This document shows, in pieces, positions 36,080 through 46,779 of a DNA stretch of 64,000 bases. The notes beneath the pieces are model-generated. The model worked only from the letters and a program-made list of their open reading frames with translations, had not been told where the DNA came from and did no database searches. This DNA comes from Siphonodentalium dalli. Lineage: Eukaryota > Mollusca > Scaphopoda > Gadilida > Siphonodentaliidae. Position numbers and translations under genes: made by a program. The stretch is taken from NCBI GenBank assembly GCA_032622095.1, contig CP136066.1, positions 199,598,978-199,662,977 of the forward strand, read 5' to 3'. Every line of letters begins with the position of its first letter. Positions within the stretch are counted from its first letter, which is position 1.

Positions 36080-38069
36080 TAACGTACCCTTATGTGCGTG
36101 TGCGGCATCAATACAAATGAAAAGTCGGGAACGGAGATTGTGGGATTATCGATTGCGTGAAATAGTACCTGACTCGTGCCGCTCAGTTGACCTGAGCACG
36201 ATTTTGACAGGGTTCGCTTGATCCTCACTGAGTACGCAGAATTTACTTAATGTGGACATGCACTTGATGCGATGGTGTCTATTAGCAACGGTGTCTTTGT
36301 CAGTTTCTAAACATTATTATTCGAATACACACACAACTTCGACCTCAAGTTATATGATGATTAAAACATACCATGCAGATTTTGTCCATACGTTTTTTGT
36401 TTTCAAATTCAAAGTTACATCTGTAGCTCATGTACCCCATCGTCTCAAGTCAACATTTATGTATATGCATGTCGCTATGGCAGTATTCCTGTGCAAATGA
36501 CGCGAGTGTATCAAATAAATAGATAGTCTTATATAGTAAGACCTGTTTTGGGTGGATCTGCATTCAATGAATGCATTAGCGATAATATTACATATACTAT
36601 AATATAATTATGTACCTGTTAAATGTGCTTTTGTCATACATTTGTATTTGAAAGTTGTATCTCTCATATATCATGATTATTGATTTATTGAGATTAAATA
36701 AATAATACAAAAAAGATATAGGCAGGATTCCCATTATGGACATTACATCTGTTCGAATAGATGACTCAGTGTTTATGCTGGTGAATACGATGAAACATGC
36801 TATCCGAGCCGAATTAAAAAAAAATCTATATTGTATAGATAGCATAATCTAATCAGGGTTGATATGGTACTCATGTGTGGGCCACATTTAAGTGACATCG
36901 TAAGCGAATGGCTGTAAAAGCTACAGGCCATAATGCTGAATTGGATAATTATGATATTGATTATTGACTATGTAGCTGCCACAAGTGTACCATTATTGAT
37001 TTAATTGAATACATTCTTATTATTGTTATGCGTACAGAACCATAAATGCAGAGACCACGTCCCTTTATATAATTTCTATATAGTGACTAATACCGATATA
37101 AATAATGAACAGTTTCAAGGGGCGTGACTCGGACTGTGGCAGCGTAGAATTATGTTTTGTCAATCGAACAGTAGTTGAATGCTCTTTTGACAATAATAGT
37201 TCATGGTCATTATGGAGGTCATAGCAGAGTATGTTAGTAAACTTCAAAGAAAATCGAGAGCACTGAGCTACCAGCAATGTCAATATATTTGTGATGGATT
37301 ATACACTGCGTGTGCATTGATTTGATCTTCATCTGTGTTTATGCAATAAGGTAATGTAGTTTATGTTTCCTTTCAATACAATTATATAAGATGTGTATAT
37401 ATGTACAGTGATTCTACATGTAGTTACGCAATAAAGTAATTTAAATTATGTTTTCATCACGATACGAATTCGTATACATAGAGGATTTCACACAAGTTTC
37501 CGTTTTATACGGAATTTATCTACTGAGTTTACTAAATTCGATTTGAGCCGATGTTTACCGAGGCTCAAATAGAATGTAGTGGACGAGGTTGATAAATTAC
37601 GTATAACATAGAACGAGTATGAGATACCTTTTTATCACATGATCAAATAAAAGCAACAATCATAAACTTCAGCAAAGTCATTTAAATAATGGCGTGACGT
37701 CTTCGCACGCGCTAATATTACACGTGTGCCCTACCAATAATTATGAAGCTTTTTTTGTGGGTTAATTATGTTATAAATGTACATCGTATATACCGGGTGA
37801 ATACAGCAACGGATTAAGTGTTGCGGACGGAACTATGGTGTTTGTATTTATACATTCCAATATGTGTCCTAACCACGTTTTCGGTTTCAGTCGTATACGG
37901 ATACGACTGAAACAGACGTGACATGAAATGGTTGGTTTCAGCGACTTCGCGAGTATTCGAAAGCAAACGACTTGAAACAAGCCATACATTCGTGTTTAGT
38001 CTGACCAGAGAGACTAGTCTGAGAGAAAGAGTCTGAACAACTCACGGGTAGAGTTACGGCTACAACTCT
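36080..38069. other. About 2 kb with no gene recognised
   Basis: AT-rich DNA with only short open frames. One small perfect palindrome, GTTTCAGTCGTAT against ATACGACTGAAAC, lies at 37886-37914. Confidence 0.45.
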
Positions 38070-38470
38070 TTAACCCTTTACCCAACAGAAGGGCCCTGTG
38101 CCAATGCATTCTCTTATATATGCGAGTCGACCATAGGTCGCCTCGCATATATAAGAGAATGCATTGGCTTAACACATTAAAAATTATAAAATTGTTAAAG
38201 AATGTAAGAAAAAATGGTAAAAAGTGTTAAAAAAAGATTTTTTTTTAGGTCAATGCATTCTCTTATATATGCGAGGCGACCTATGGTCGACTCGCATATA
38301 TAAGAGAATGGATTGGCACAGGGCATAACTTTAACTATCACAATGTGGTCAAGGAGCCGGTTCCAATGATATCCTTATTTGTATGGTTCTATTGAAACAG
38401 ACCGAAGATATTTTAGGCTGTTGAAGCTTTATTTGGCCGGTTTTGGCCGGTTTGTTGGGTAAAGGGTTAA
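38070..38470. mobile_element. piggyBac-like MITE with two hairpins, family 3, copy 2
   Basis: Ends TTAACCCTTTACCCAACA and TGTTGGGTAAAGGGTTAA. The hairpins are at 38101-38168 and about 38250-38318. It is inverted relative to the 7133 copy, since the tail TATTTTAGGCTGTTGAAGCT is on the right here. Confidence 0.9.
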
Positions 38471-40036
38471 TCGTCTCGAAACTTACAAAATTCGTGCTGT
38501 AAACTCGGTGTGCATCTAAACCTATATTATGCTGGCCATCACAAAAGTTCGATACAGTACTAGTGCCGACAACCCGTTATATAGTTCTTAGTTCGAATGG
38601 CACAGGCAGCTCGGGCAACAAAATAAACCATGGGGATGGGGCAAGCTACAACATGACGCTGGCCATCACCTCTTCTTGTTATAAACTCATTGGTATGATA
38701 TCATTATTTTTAAATATGCATCGTATATTTACATTGTTAGTTTATATTGTGTTGGGTCGGATGGCGCATCTATCAAACCACAAATATTTTACTTCAAATT
38801 GATTTAAAACATAAAATTGCAACCACAAGTGTTGTAATAATGAAACAAGGATCCCAGGATACAAGGTTGAATTGTTTTTAAGTGGTTGAGGCCCACCACC
38901 TCGTGACAGTAAGTTGTTTCATGTCATATATTGGAAATCACCCCTCCAGATCAATTTGTCTTCAGAGGCAGTGTGTACTAGGCATTATCCAATCTGGACG
39001 AATGTTATAATAATCTACTATTGCCGACAATTCCAAACACGAAAAATAAAACGAAATAATGCCCGAGGTCGCGTAGTTGTAAATAAATAATTCATTACCC
39101 TCGGGACGAATTAATCGCTATAAACAAGTTGTAGTCATTCTGAAAAACTTCTTGAGAGCCTCTGCTTATAAACCACGTATGCGAATCACGTTTTGTGATG
39201 TCTATTTGGCTATACAATTATTGAGTATACACTTTGAGCTACCGTATTCTCCATTCTCACCAAATGTCCACAGCGAAGGGTTCCCCATCACGTTAACCTG
39301 AGTCACCCTGCTAGTTTACAATTAAACAAAACATCAACTAAATAGGCTTTGCTATTTTTATCATCCTACTAATCTATAAAGTATATATAGCGTATTTTAC
39401 TGTGGTTATGACCCTGGTGATCACCATAGTTCTACCACCAAAAACACTGTTATACATTAAGATTTTTTATTTCACAAATACATCAATAGTAATAAGTCCA
39501 CGATGGCCGTTTCTCAGCCCATCAACGACTGAGATTATGTCCTTAAATTGTGATCACCACGTGGCCATTTTGTTTTATCTACATGTACGTCTATATTCGT
39601 AGCGAGACAAGAAAATCTTGCGAAACACAACGCGTTAATGTATGACCTGATAACAACATAATTATCTGCAAGATAGGCACGCACACAAAACTATAATCCC
39701 CTTACTGCAAGGTCGAATGTCTCACAAATGGACTCTCAGATATTCGTAATAATTAGCTGTCTTCGTTCATTGTTGCGAAAGGTGTCTATTGGTCCCACCT
39801 CGCCTTAAAATAATATGTCATATCACATACCACGAGACAACGTAAATTATATTACCGGCAGTATGTGTACAACAACTACACGGGGTAGCATGTCGCAACA
39901 TATACATTTCTAAATAGTCATCGATATATTAACTTCGACTACCTGCGACATTAATTCCGAGATGCGATGGCAATAACTTTGCAAATGTGTTCAGTGTGTT
40001 GTATGTACGAATGACTAATACCTTTCCTGTTTCCAG
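38471..40036. other. No exon assigned; upstream of the mucin-like gene
   Basis: A 79-codon frame at 38563-38802 is not flanked by convincing splice sites. The 5' UTR exon of the mucin-like gene should lie upstream of 40036, but I cannot place it. 39640-39740 shares CATAATCCCCTTACTG-type sequence with 60340-60400. Confidence 0.35.
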
Positions 40037-40088
40037 ATGCGGTTACTTTGGTGGTGGTTCGTGATAGGCCCAATGTATATTGTTCCAG
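40037..40088 (+). CDS. Secreted Cys-rich/mucin-like protein, exon with start codon and signal peptide
   Basis: The 52-bp exon encodes MRLLWWWFVIGPMYIVP plus the first base of a split codon, a short signal peptide with a hydrophobic core. The acceptor is textbook: branch-like TGACTAAT, then CCTTTCCTGTTTCCAG, with the ATG immediately after the AG. The donor is CCAG/GTAAAT at 40089. An acceptor before the ATG implies an upstream 5' UTR exon not found here. The exon ends in phase 1, matching the acceptor phase at 48878. The intron to the next exon is about 8.8 kb. The product enters the secretory pathway by inference from the signal peptide; the assignment to the downstream exons rests on phase, strand and order, not on transcripts. 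Confidence 0.7.
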
Positions 40089-40384
40089 GTAAATATCCAT
40101 CCATCTTAGGTAAAAATGTTAGCATTTGGCAATGTTATTAACTGCAGTTTTTTCTAGTTGGAGTTATTCTCTGATAAACATGTGTTACTTTGCGACAAAA
40201 ACGCATCGGATTTATTAAACGACTTGCAATTGTAACTTTATAACACAATTATTTACAAGGATACCGGAAATATTTTCTTTTTATACCTGTCATTATTCTC
40301 TGGTAGGCAAATGCAAATCTGTCATGTCGGATTTATTTTTTAAAAGACTATACTTGAACTATATTTAACTATTAAGCAATCTGA

Positions 40385-41350
40385 ATGACCGGTGAGTTGG
40401 GTACATCATACGAGGGTTTACTTTGTTATATACCAGGTTATACTTGGTGCGTACAAGATGGTATGCATGGGTACAGTGAGCTTGTAAACTGTCCAAGTGA
40501 CCTGGTTAAACTTGGGTACAGTTACAGGTGTTTACTTTGGCAAAGGTACACGTGGGTTTGGGACGTTTCGGCACCTGGTTTTCTGGACGTTTTGGCGCCT
40601 GCATTTTCGGCACTTGGTTGTTATATCAGATCGACGTCCACTGCACAGAGACAAGCAGACGAGATGACTACTATTCAGTGCTCCGAGCCATAGAAAAACT
40701 ATTACCATCGAACACCAGACTCGAACTATTTGTGGCAGGCCATTCGACAAAGTTTTCCGTGGTCCCTGATTCAAGGCTGGTCTCCACTGGTCATAAGACG
40801 TGTTCAGGGTGATTGAAAATAATTATTCAAAGAATACAAAAACAGTGAAGAAAATTAATTTATTCACTCTGACAAATACTGTTTTCAAATAAACGTTCTT
40901 TATTTATACCATATCAGGAATAGACTAACATGGAACGCTCTTTTCCCGGAAGATTCCGCCGGCTTGTATATCCACACCTTGAGACATTGCTACATGCATG
41001 TTCATAACATGTTGTGCTATGCCGTTCAGTATTTGTTCCTTAACATTGTATGACTTGTGCACTGTATATGTTCACCATCGTTACCATTCGTTCTATCCAG
41101 TGTTTTTTGTTTACTATGTTACCTGTTTTATCACATTTAAAAAAAAAAATTTAGTCTTCACTAATAATTTCGTTGGTCTTAACATTAGCAGTTGCCGAAA
41201 CGTCCCAAGTACTGAAAAATCAGGTGCCGAAACGTCCAGGTGCCGCAACGTCCAGGTGTCGAAACGAAACGTCCAACATTCACGTGCGCCATGGTGTACA
41301 TGGTTTATGTACCCTGTAAAATGCCCAAAATGACCTGGGTACATCCACCA
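40385..41350. repeat. GTGCCGAAACGTCC-type repeats, partly inverted
   Basis: GGGACGTTTCGGCACC and GGACGTTTTGGCGCC at 40560-40600 are the inverse of TTGCCGAAACGTCCCAAG, AGGTGCCGAAACGTCCAGG and GGTGCCGCAACGTCC at 41190-41250. They suggest the decayed arms of one element about 0.9 kb long. A partial family 2 segment (40858-40945) lies between them. The 102- and 94-codon frames here are not supported as genes. Confidence 0.55.
40858..40945 (+). repeat. Partial family 2 element (paired-box segment only)
   Basis: AAACGTTCTTTAT, then CCATATCAGGAATAGACTAA, then GGAACGCTCTTTT. Boxes are 42 bp apart, as in the full copies. Confidence 0.75.
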
Positions 41351-41662
41351 GCGTACTTGTACCCACGTATTTAATCATGCAGATTTGGCCATGTTGTATT
41401 TATCAACAGCGTGCCCAAGTGGCTAAGCACTTCAGATACATTGTACATTGATAAATTTACACTATGAATTCAAATTGCAATGGGCTGTCAAATACAGTAG
41501 CTTTTATAGTTTAAATATGTCACAGCGGTGGTCCCCACTAGTTATTATTAGACGAAAGATCTTATTATGGTCCATTGTAGGAATGCCAATATGGGGCATA
41601 CTTGAATACTTGTTGCTTGGGTGAAAAAACTACGAACGTCTATAAATCAACTATTAAGTGTA
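41351..41662. other. No gene seen
   Basis: Intron DNA of the mucin-like gene by position. Nothing repetitive recognised. Confidence 0.4.
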
Positions 41663-42091
41663 ATGTACATATGGCTCAATCGAGCTTCAACATTCCGTCC
41701 ACGTAATCAAATTGGATGAGAAATACACGAAACATTGATAATAGGGCATCGTATGCTCTAAATAAAACTGTCCATGGTCACAGGCAGATTCCAGCTGTTT
41801 TAATTTGTTCGCACATAAGTCAAACAAACGCTCTTTATGTCTATACCACATCAGGAATAGGCTAACACGGAACGCTTTGTTTGTGTTCCCTGTCATGTAC
41901 TTGCTGTTTTGGTTTGGGACCCAAAGTTGTATTTTGTATTACTTCAATGCGTCTCTAGATCTCTGTGACATATAATGTTCGCAGAAAGTGTAGTTTAAGT
42001 ATTTGTCGACATATTTTGATACATGGACAAAATTAAAAGCAAATATTATTAGCTGTATTATGGCGAGCAAAGCGCCATGCGGCTTTACAAT
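41663..42091 (+). repeat. Dispersed ~450-bp element, family 2, copy D
   Basis: Shares ATGGCTCAATCGAG, AACGCTCTTTATGTC, CACATCAGGAATAG, TTTGGGACCCAAA, ACTTCAATGCGTCT and GCGGCTTTAC with copies A and C in the same order. More diverged than those copies. Confidence 0.75.
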
Positions 42092-42354
42092 ATATCAATC
42101 AATATTATTATTAATAAAACTTCAATACGAAATTTAGCTGCTGTGTGAACAATAGTGTTGTCCTCATGCAAATAGGTTCATATTGGACCTAAATATTCAC
42201 GTCGGTGTGGACTTATGCCCGTTATTTCTTTTACTGGCGCGGGCCACAATGAGCACACATTATAAATAGCATACGTCTGGTACTCAAGTCATGGGTTAGC
42301 CTTTTAGTTTTGTATAGAGCGTAATTCAGCTTCAAACAATGCCGCTTTTTGGGC

Positions 42355-42883
42355 TTAAAGGCACGGGCGGCGTTCGTTGCAGAAATATTCATATTTGTTC
42401 AAATCGCCATCAACAGAAGGAATATAAAATATATATAGTTGTGTTCATATGCCAAACATAATCAGCGCGTAAATAGTATGTTGTCGACAAGACGTACGAT
42501 GGTGTATGTAAACAAGAGCCTGCTCGTGTTACAGAAGTGTTGCTTCTGTTTACATAACACAGCGCAATTATATTGGTTAAACACACACAAATGATATAAA
42601 CACTCTTTATTATTTCCATATCAGGAAAACAGTAACAAATAACGTTCTTTATGTTTACCATGTCCCGATCTAAACAAGAGCCAGGTTATGTAACGTTTCT
42701 TGCATTTGTTTACATAACAAAGAAAACACATTTGACAATAACATACTATTTATGCCATATTTATGATTGGTATAAGAACAAAGTCTGTCTATATTTTACT
42801 ATTATATTTATGTTTATGGCGGTTTTTGACGGAGGTGAATATTTTAACAGCATACCCACCGCCAACGCCGCCCGTATCTTTAA
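42355..42883 (-). mobile_element. TTAA-flanked MITE, family 1, copy 3 (inverted)
   Basis: TTAAAGGCACGGGCGGCGTT at the left and AACGCCGCCCGTATCTTTAA at the right. Reads as the reverse complement of copy 1 and holds the paired boxes at 42599 and 42641. Confidence 0.85.
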
Positions 42884-43065
42884 TTTGGTTTAGGAAATAC
42901 GCTCAATATAACCTTATTTCCAGGAGAACAATCGTGATGGATGTCAGGTAACGACACTATGAAGTTCACAACATTTAAGTTATATTTCCAACCCAAAAAA
43001 TGCATTTCAAAGCGTTGTTTTCACTTACAAGTAACAATCTTGGTGTCATGTAAGCTAATTGCAAT

Positions 43066-43272
43066 TTAACCCTTTCAGTGCCAAGTCCGATTCTTGTATC
43101 AACTAATATTTCCTTGATCATTTTTAAAATTTATTGATTATAATAATGTGATACATTGATTGAAATAGCTCTTAGAGCTCTTTCCTTCCGTGTATCATAA
43201 TCAATAAATTTGAAAAATGATCAAGGAAATATGGGTTGATACAAAAATCGAACTTGGCACTGAAAGGGTTAA
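43066..43272. mobile_element. TTAA-flanked palindromic MITE, family 3c
   Basis: TTAACCCTTTCAGTGCCAAG at the left faces CTTGGCACTGAAAGGGTTAA at the right. The 207 bp form a nearly complete hairpin centred on CTCTTAGAGCTCTTT. Single copy in the window. The CCC after TTAA again suggests a piggyBac-type origin. Confidence 0.85.
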
Positions 43273-44239
43273 AGAAAACATACCTAATTACAAGTCATTT
43301 AGTTCGTACATTAACTCGTTTTGCGACTGATAAGTTTGTGACTTTGAATGGTGCCTTTTAAGCTTTAGAAGAATCGTGTTTTCTGTCACTTATTGCTTGT
43401 TCGACATTAACTGGTCTGCCGAGCTGCATCTGTGTTTGACTTCGTTTCCGTCTTTCGAGTATATATAGTATCCGTTGTAACTTCTGGTTACACCATTTTG
43501 GAAAAAAAACCAAATAAATTTGTTTTTGTTGTAATAAAAGTTTGGATCAAACCTGGAAATAACAAACAATTTATTGCAGTATAAGTATGCCGATTTTTTA
43601 CAGCATGTTGGGGTTATCAACGCTTAGTAGCTCTATGTTGTCCGTAGAGGCGAGAACTCGTCGTGAGTTGTTCGCGACGTTAAATTGCTCAGCTAAAAAG
43701 CAGGCATCAAAAACAAAAATCAAATGCCAACTGGAGGCTGCGTATTAGCTAAGATACATAATATACTGCCGACGCAATTATCTGCATTTTGGTTACGTAC
43801 GAAGTTTATGATAATTGACGCGAAAACTGCATTCATATATGTATCCAGAAGAACAGTAACCCTCGTATGCTGACATGTAATATTTCAGTGTGACAGTTAC
43901 CTCTTCACCTGCAAATAAGCAGCACGCCTCTACCGACAAGGAAATTCAATATGCGTGGTTCATAAGTTCTATGAATATTTAGACTCAATTATTTGAACTT
44001 TGCGATTAGCGATGTTTGTTGATACATCACTGTGACAGTTCTGTTTACATACCAATGGTTTCAGCACGCAACATTACAAAATCGTACACCAAGTACCATG
44101 ATATCACAAATCATAAATGTAAATATTTTCAGCTGTCAGCTTGTTAACATATGTGTGCTTATGTATTGCGATTAAGGGGCTTCATAAGTTCAAAACAACT
44201 TGTGCTCAAATCACTTTTGTCTATACTAATCAAACTCAA
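43273..44239. other. No gene seen; TTGTTTACAT module and LINE-tail motif
   Basis: Mostly unremarkable. 44005-44065 is another copy of the TGTAACAGTTTTGTTTACAT module. 44175-44213 carries the GGGGCTTCATAAGTT hairpin also found in the LINE 3' UTR at 35203. Confidence 0.45.
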
Positions 44240-45054
44240 TTGTGGCTTATAGGCCACCAAACGGCTGGACAATCGGAGCTGAACATTTGTATATAGCGGT
44301 AATTTGACTCGGGGAGCGTTATTAGATAGGCACCGTTTACCTCCGATGTCTTAACATGGCACTAATAATTATGTTAGTTATAGTGTGTCTAGAGGCGACC
44401 AAACGGTTGGATCATCAGAGATGAAAAATTGTACATATGAATAATATGGTGAATCTTATTAGATATGTCACGTTGGCCTCAGATGTATTAAAGGTCACTA
44501 ATAATTATTTTAACTAAGTGATAAATTATATACCATCATGGTTGCAATCTGGTCGGTTAAAATTGAAACACGGGATAAATTCACCCGTAGCGTGTCATGC
44601 CGTTGACCTCAGACACAGAGGCAAATATGAACAATAAAGAGCGCCCCTTATCAGCTTAGAAGATATTATTGTAGCAAAATGTACAGATGGGTCTCCTGAC
44701 CATGGGATTGTCATGTGATAGGCTCATTTGACCTCATATGACTCTTTTAAAAAAAGGGAGGGGGGCTAAACAATGTATGATACATAAAGAGCGTTTATTA
44801 TCAGCCAGCCCAGACGATATATGGGGGAAATTGGTACACAAAAGTAAAAGAACGCGGGACTGTTACTGGATACGTGCTGTTGACATCAAATAACAAGCGT
44901 GTATTCTCAAATTAAAAGATAGATGTAACTTTATCAGGAGAGTCATGCAATAGGTGCTGTTTACCACAGATGACTAATAATTATACAAAGCGACATGACG
45001 GGCCACTGATAAATACGCATGCTTCACCCGAGCAACGATGGGTACCACAGCTAG
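44240..45054 (+). mobile_element. Helitron-like element, 3' end at 45054
   Basis: Ends with the stem-loop ACCCGAGCAACGATGGGT, then ACCACAG and CTAG followed by T. The body is a decayed tandem array of about 160-170 bp units: GTTTACCTCCGATGT, GTTGGCCTCAGATGT, GTTGACCTCAGA, TTTGACCTCATATGA and TTTACCACAGATGA followed by CTAATAATTA-type words. The AACGGCTGGAC segment near 44262 is shared with the element ending at 9410. The 5' end is uncertain. Confidence 0.6.
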
Positions 45055-45463
45055 TATTATTATATAATTCAAATTTGTTTCAAATCAAGTTAACGAGCGA
45101 CATTTTACACTACATTCTTTTCCCACATTACATGAACTCAGGTCCTGTTTCATATTATGTCATCTTATAGTACCCTTCTGTATTACCTAGATATGCTTTC
45201 GTCTGTGTTTTAATATTGTTTGACAATATTACATGCCGTGTATCATGAAACAGGCACACCTATGCTTATATTCATTCACGGTGGACTTTAAATGACATAC
45301 ATTATAAAATATTTGCATAACAATGGAATATCACACTGAATCCTGTGTCAAAGATTAACATTTTGGCATAGCACACTACAGCAACAACTTGAATGCGCAT
45401 ATATTTGAGATACCCAATTATTCATTTCAACCACGTAATCTTGTAAATTCGATATCGCAAGAT

Positions 45464-46664
45464 CATATCCATATCCACATCCATACATTATCCATACCCA
45501 TATCTACATCCATACATTATCCATACCCATATCCACACCATACATTATCGATATCCACATCCATACATTATCCATACCCATATCCACATCCATACATTAT
45601 CCATACCCATATCCACATCCATACATTATCCATACCCATATCCACATCATCCATACCCATATCCACATCAACACATTATCCATATCCACATCCATACTTT
45701 ATCCATACCCATATTCAAATCCATACATTATCCATACTCATATTCAAATCCATACATTATCCATATCCACATCCATACATTATCCATACCATATCCACAT
45801 ACATACATTATCCATATCCACATCCATACATTATCCATACCCATATTCAAATGCATACATTATCCATACCCATATTCAAATCCATGCATTATCCATACCC
45901 ATATCCACATCCATACATTATCCATATCCACATCCATACATTATCCATACCCATATCCACATCCATACATTATCCATATCCACATCCATACATTATCCAT
46001 ACCCATATTCAAATGCATACATTATCCATACCCATATTCAAATCCATACATTATCCATACCCATATCCACATCCATACATTATCCATATCCACATCCATA
46101 CATTATCCATACCCATATCCACATCCATACATTATCCATATCCACATCCATACATTATCCATACCCATATCCACATCCATACATTATCCATATCCACATC
46201 CATACATTATCCATACCCATATCCACATCCATACATTATCCATATCCACATCCATACATTATCCATACCCATATCCACATCCATACATTATCCATATCCA
46301 CATCCATACATTATCCATACCCATATCCACATCCATACATTATCCATATCCACATCCATACATTATCCATACCCATATCCACATCCATACATTATCCATA
46401 TCCACATCCATACATTATCCATACCCATATCCACATCCATACATTATCCATATCCACATCCATACATTATCCATACCCATATCCACATCCATACATTATC
46501 CATATCCACATCCATACATTATCCATACCCATATCCACATCCATACATTATCCATATCCACATCCATACATTATCCATACCCATATCCACATCCATACAT
46601 TATCCATATCCACATCCATACATTATCCATATCCACATCCATACATTATCCATACCCATATTCA
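45464..46664 (+). repeat. Hexamer-based minisatellite, 52-bp higher-order unit
   Basis: Built from CATCCATACATTATC, CATATCCAC and CATACCCATATCCA words. From about 46070 the order is regular with a 52-bp period made of a 23-bp and a 29-bp half; the left part is less regular and holds CATATTCAAAT variants. Because 52 is not a multiple of three, all three forward frames are visited in turn, and all are free of stops. This yields a 429-codon frame of Tyr/Pro/His/Ile/Ser. I treat it as noncoding. Confidence 0.95.
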
Positions 46665-46724
46665 AATCTAAAGTCTAACTATCATCATCAACTTTCATTT
46701 GTAGCTGAACGCTAGTTGCAGCGG

Positions 46725-46765
46725 AGAGGGACTCTGATAAGTTTAGTAACTTGTGCCCCGATCTC
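46725..46765 (+). repeat. LINE-tail-like hairpin motif
   Basis: GAGAGGGACTCTGATAAGTT and TAGTAACTTGTGCCCC resemble the GGGGCTTCATAAGTT...ACTTGTGCCCC segment of the LINE at 35203. It lies between the minisatellite and the mariner-like MITE. Confidence 0.5.
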
Positions 46766-46779
46766 ATGTGCATGCACAC

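Noticed and set aside
40385-40812. 102- and 94-codon + ORFs
   Set aside because: Overlap each other in different frames and consist partly of GGACGTTTCGGCACC-type repeats.
45389-46678. 429-codon + strand ORF rich in Tyr, Pro, His, Ile and Ser
   Set aside because: It is the translation of a 52-bp minisatellite that lacks stops in every forward frame. The frame rotates from unit to unit, and there is no splice or homology support.
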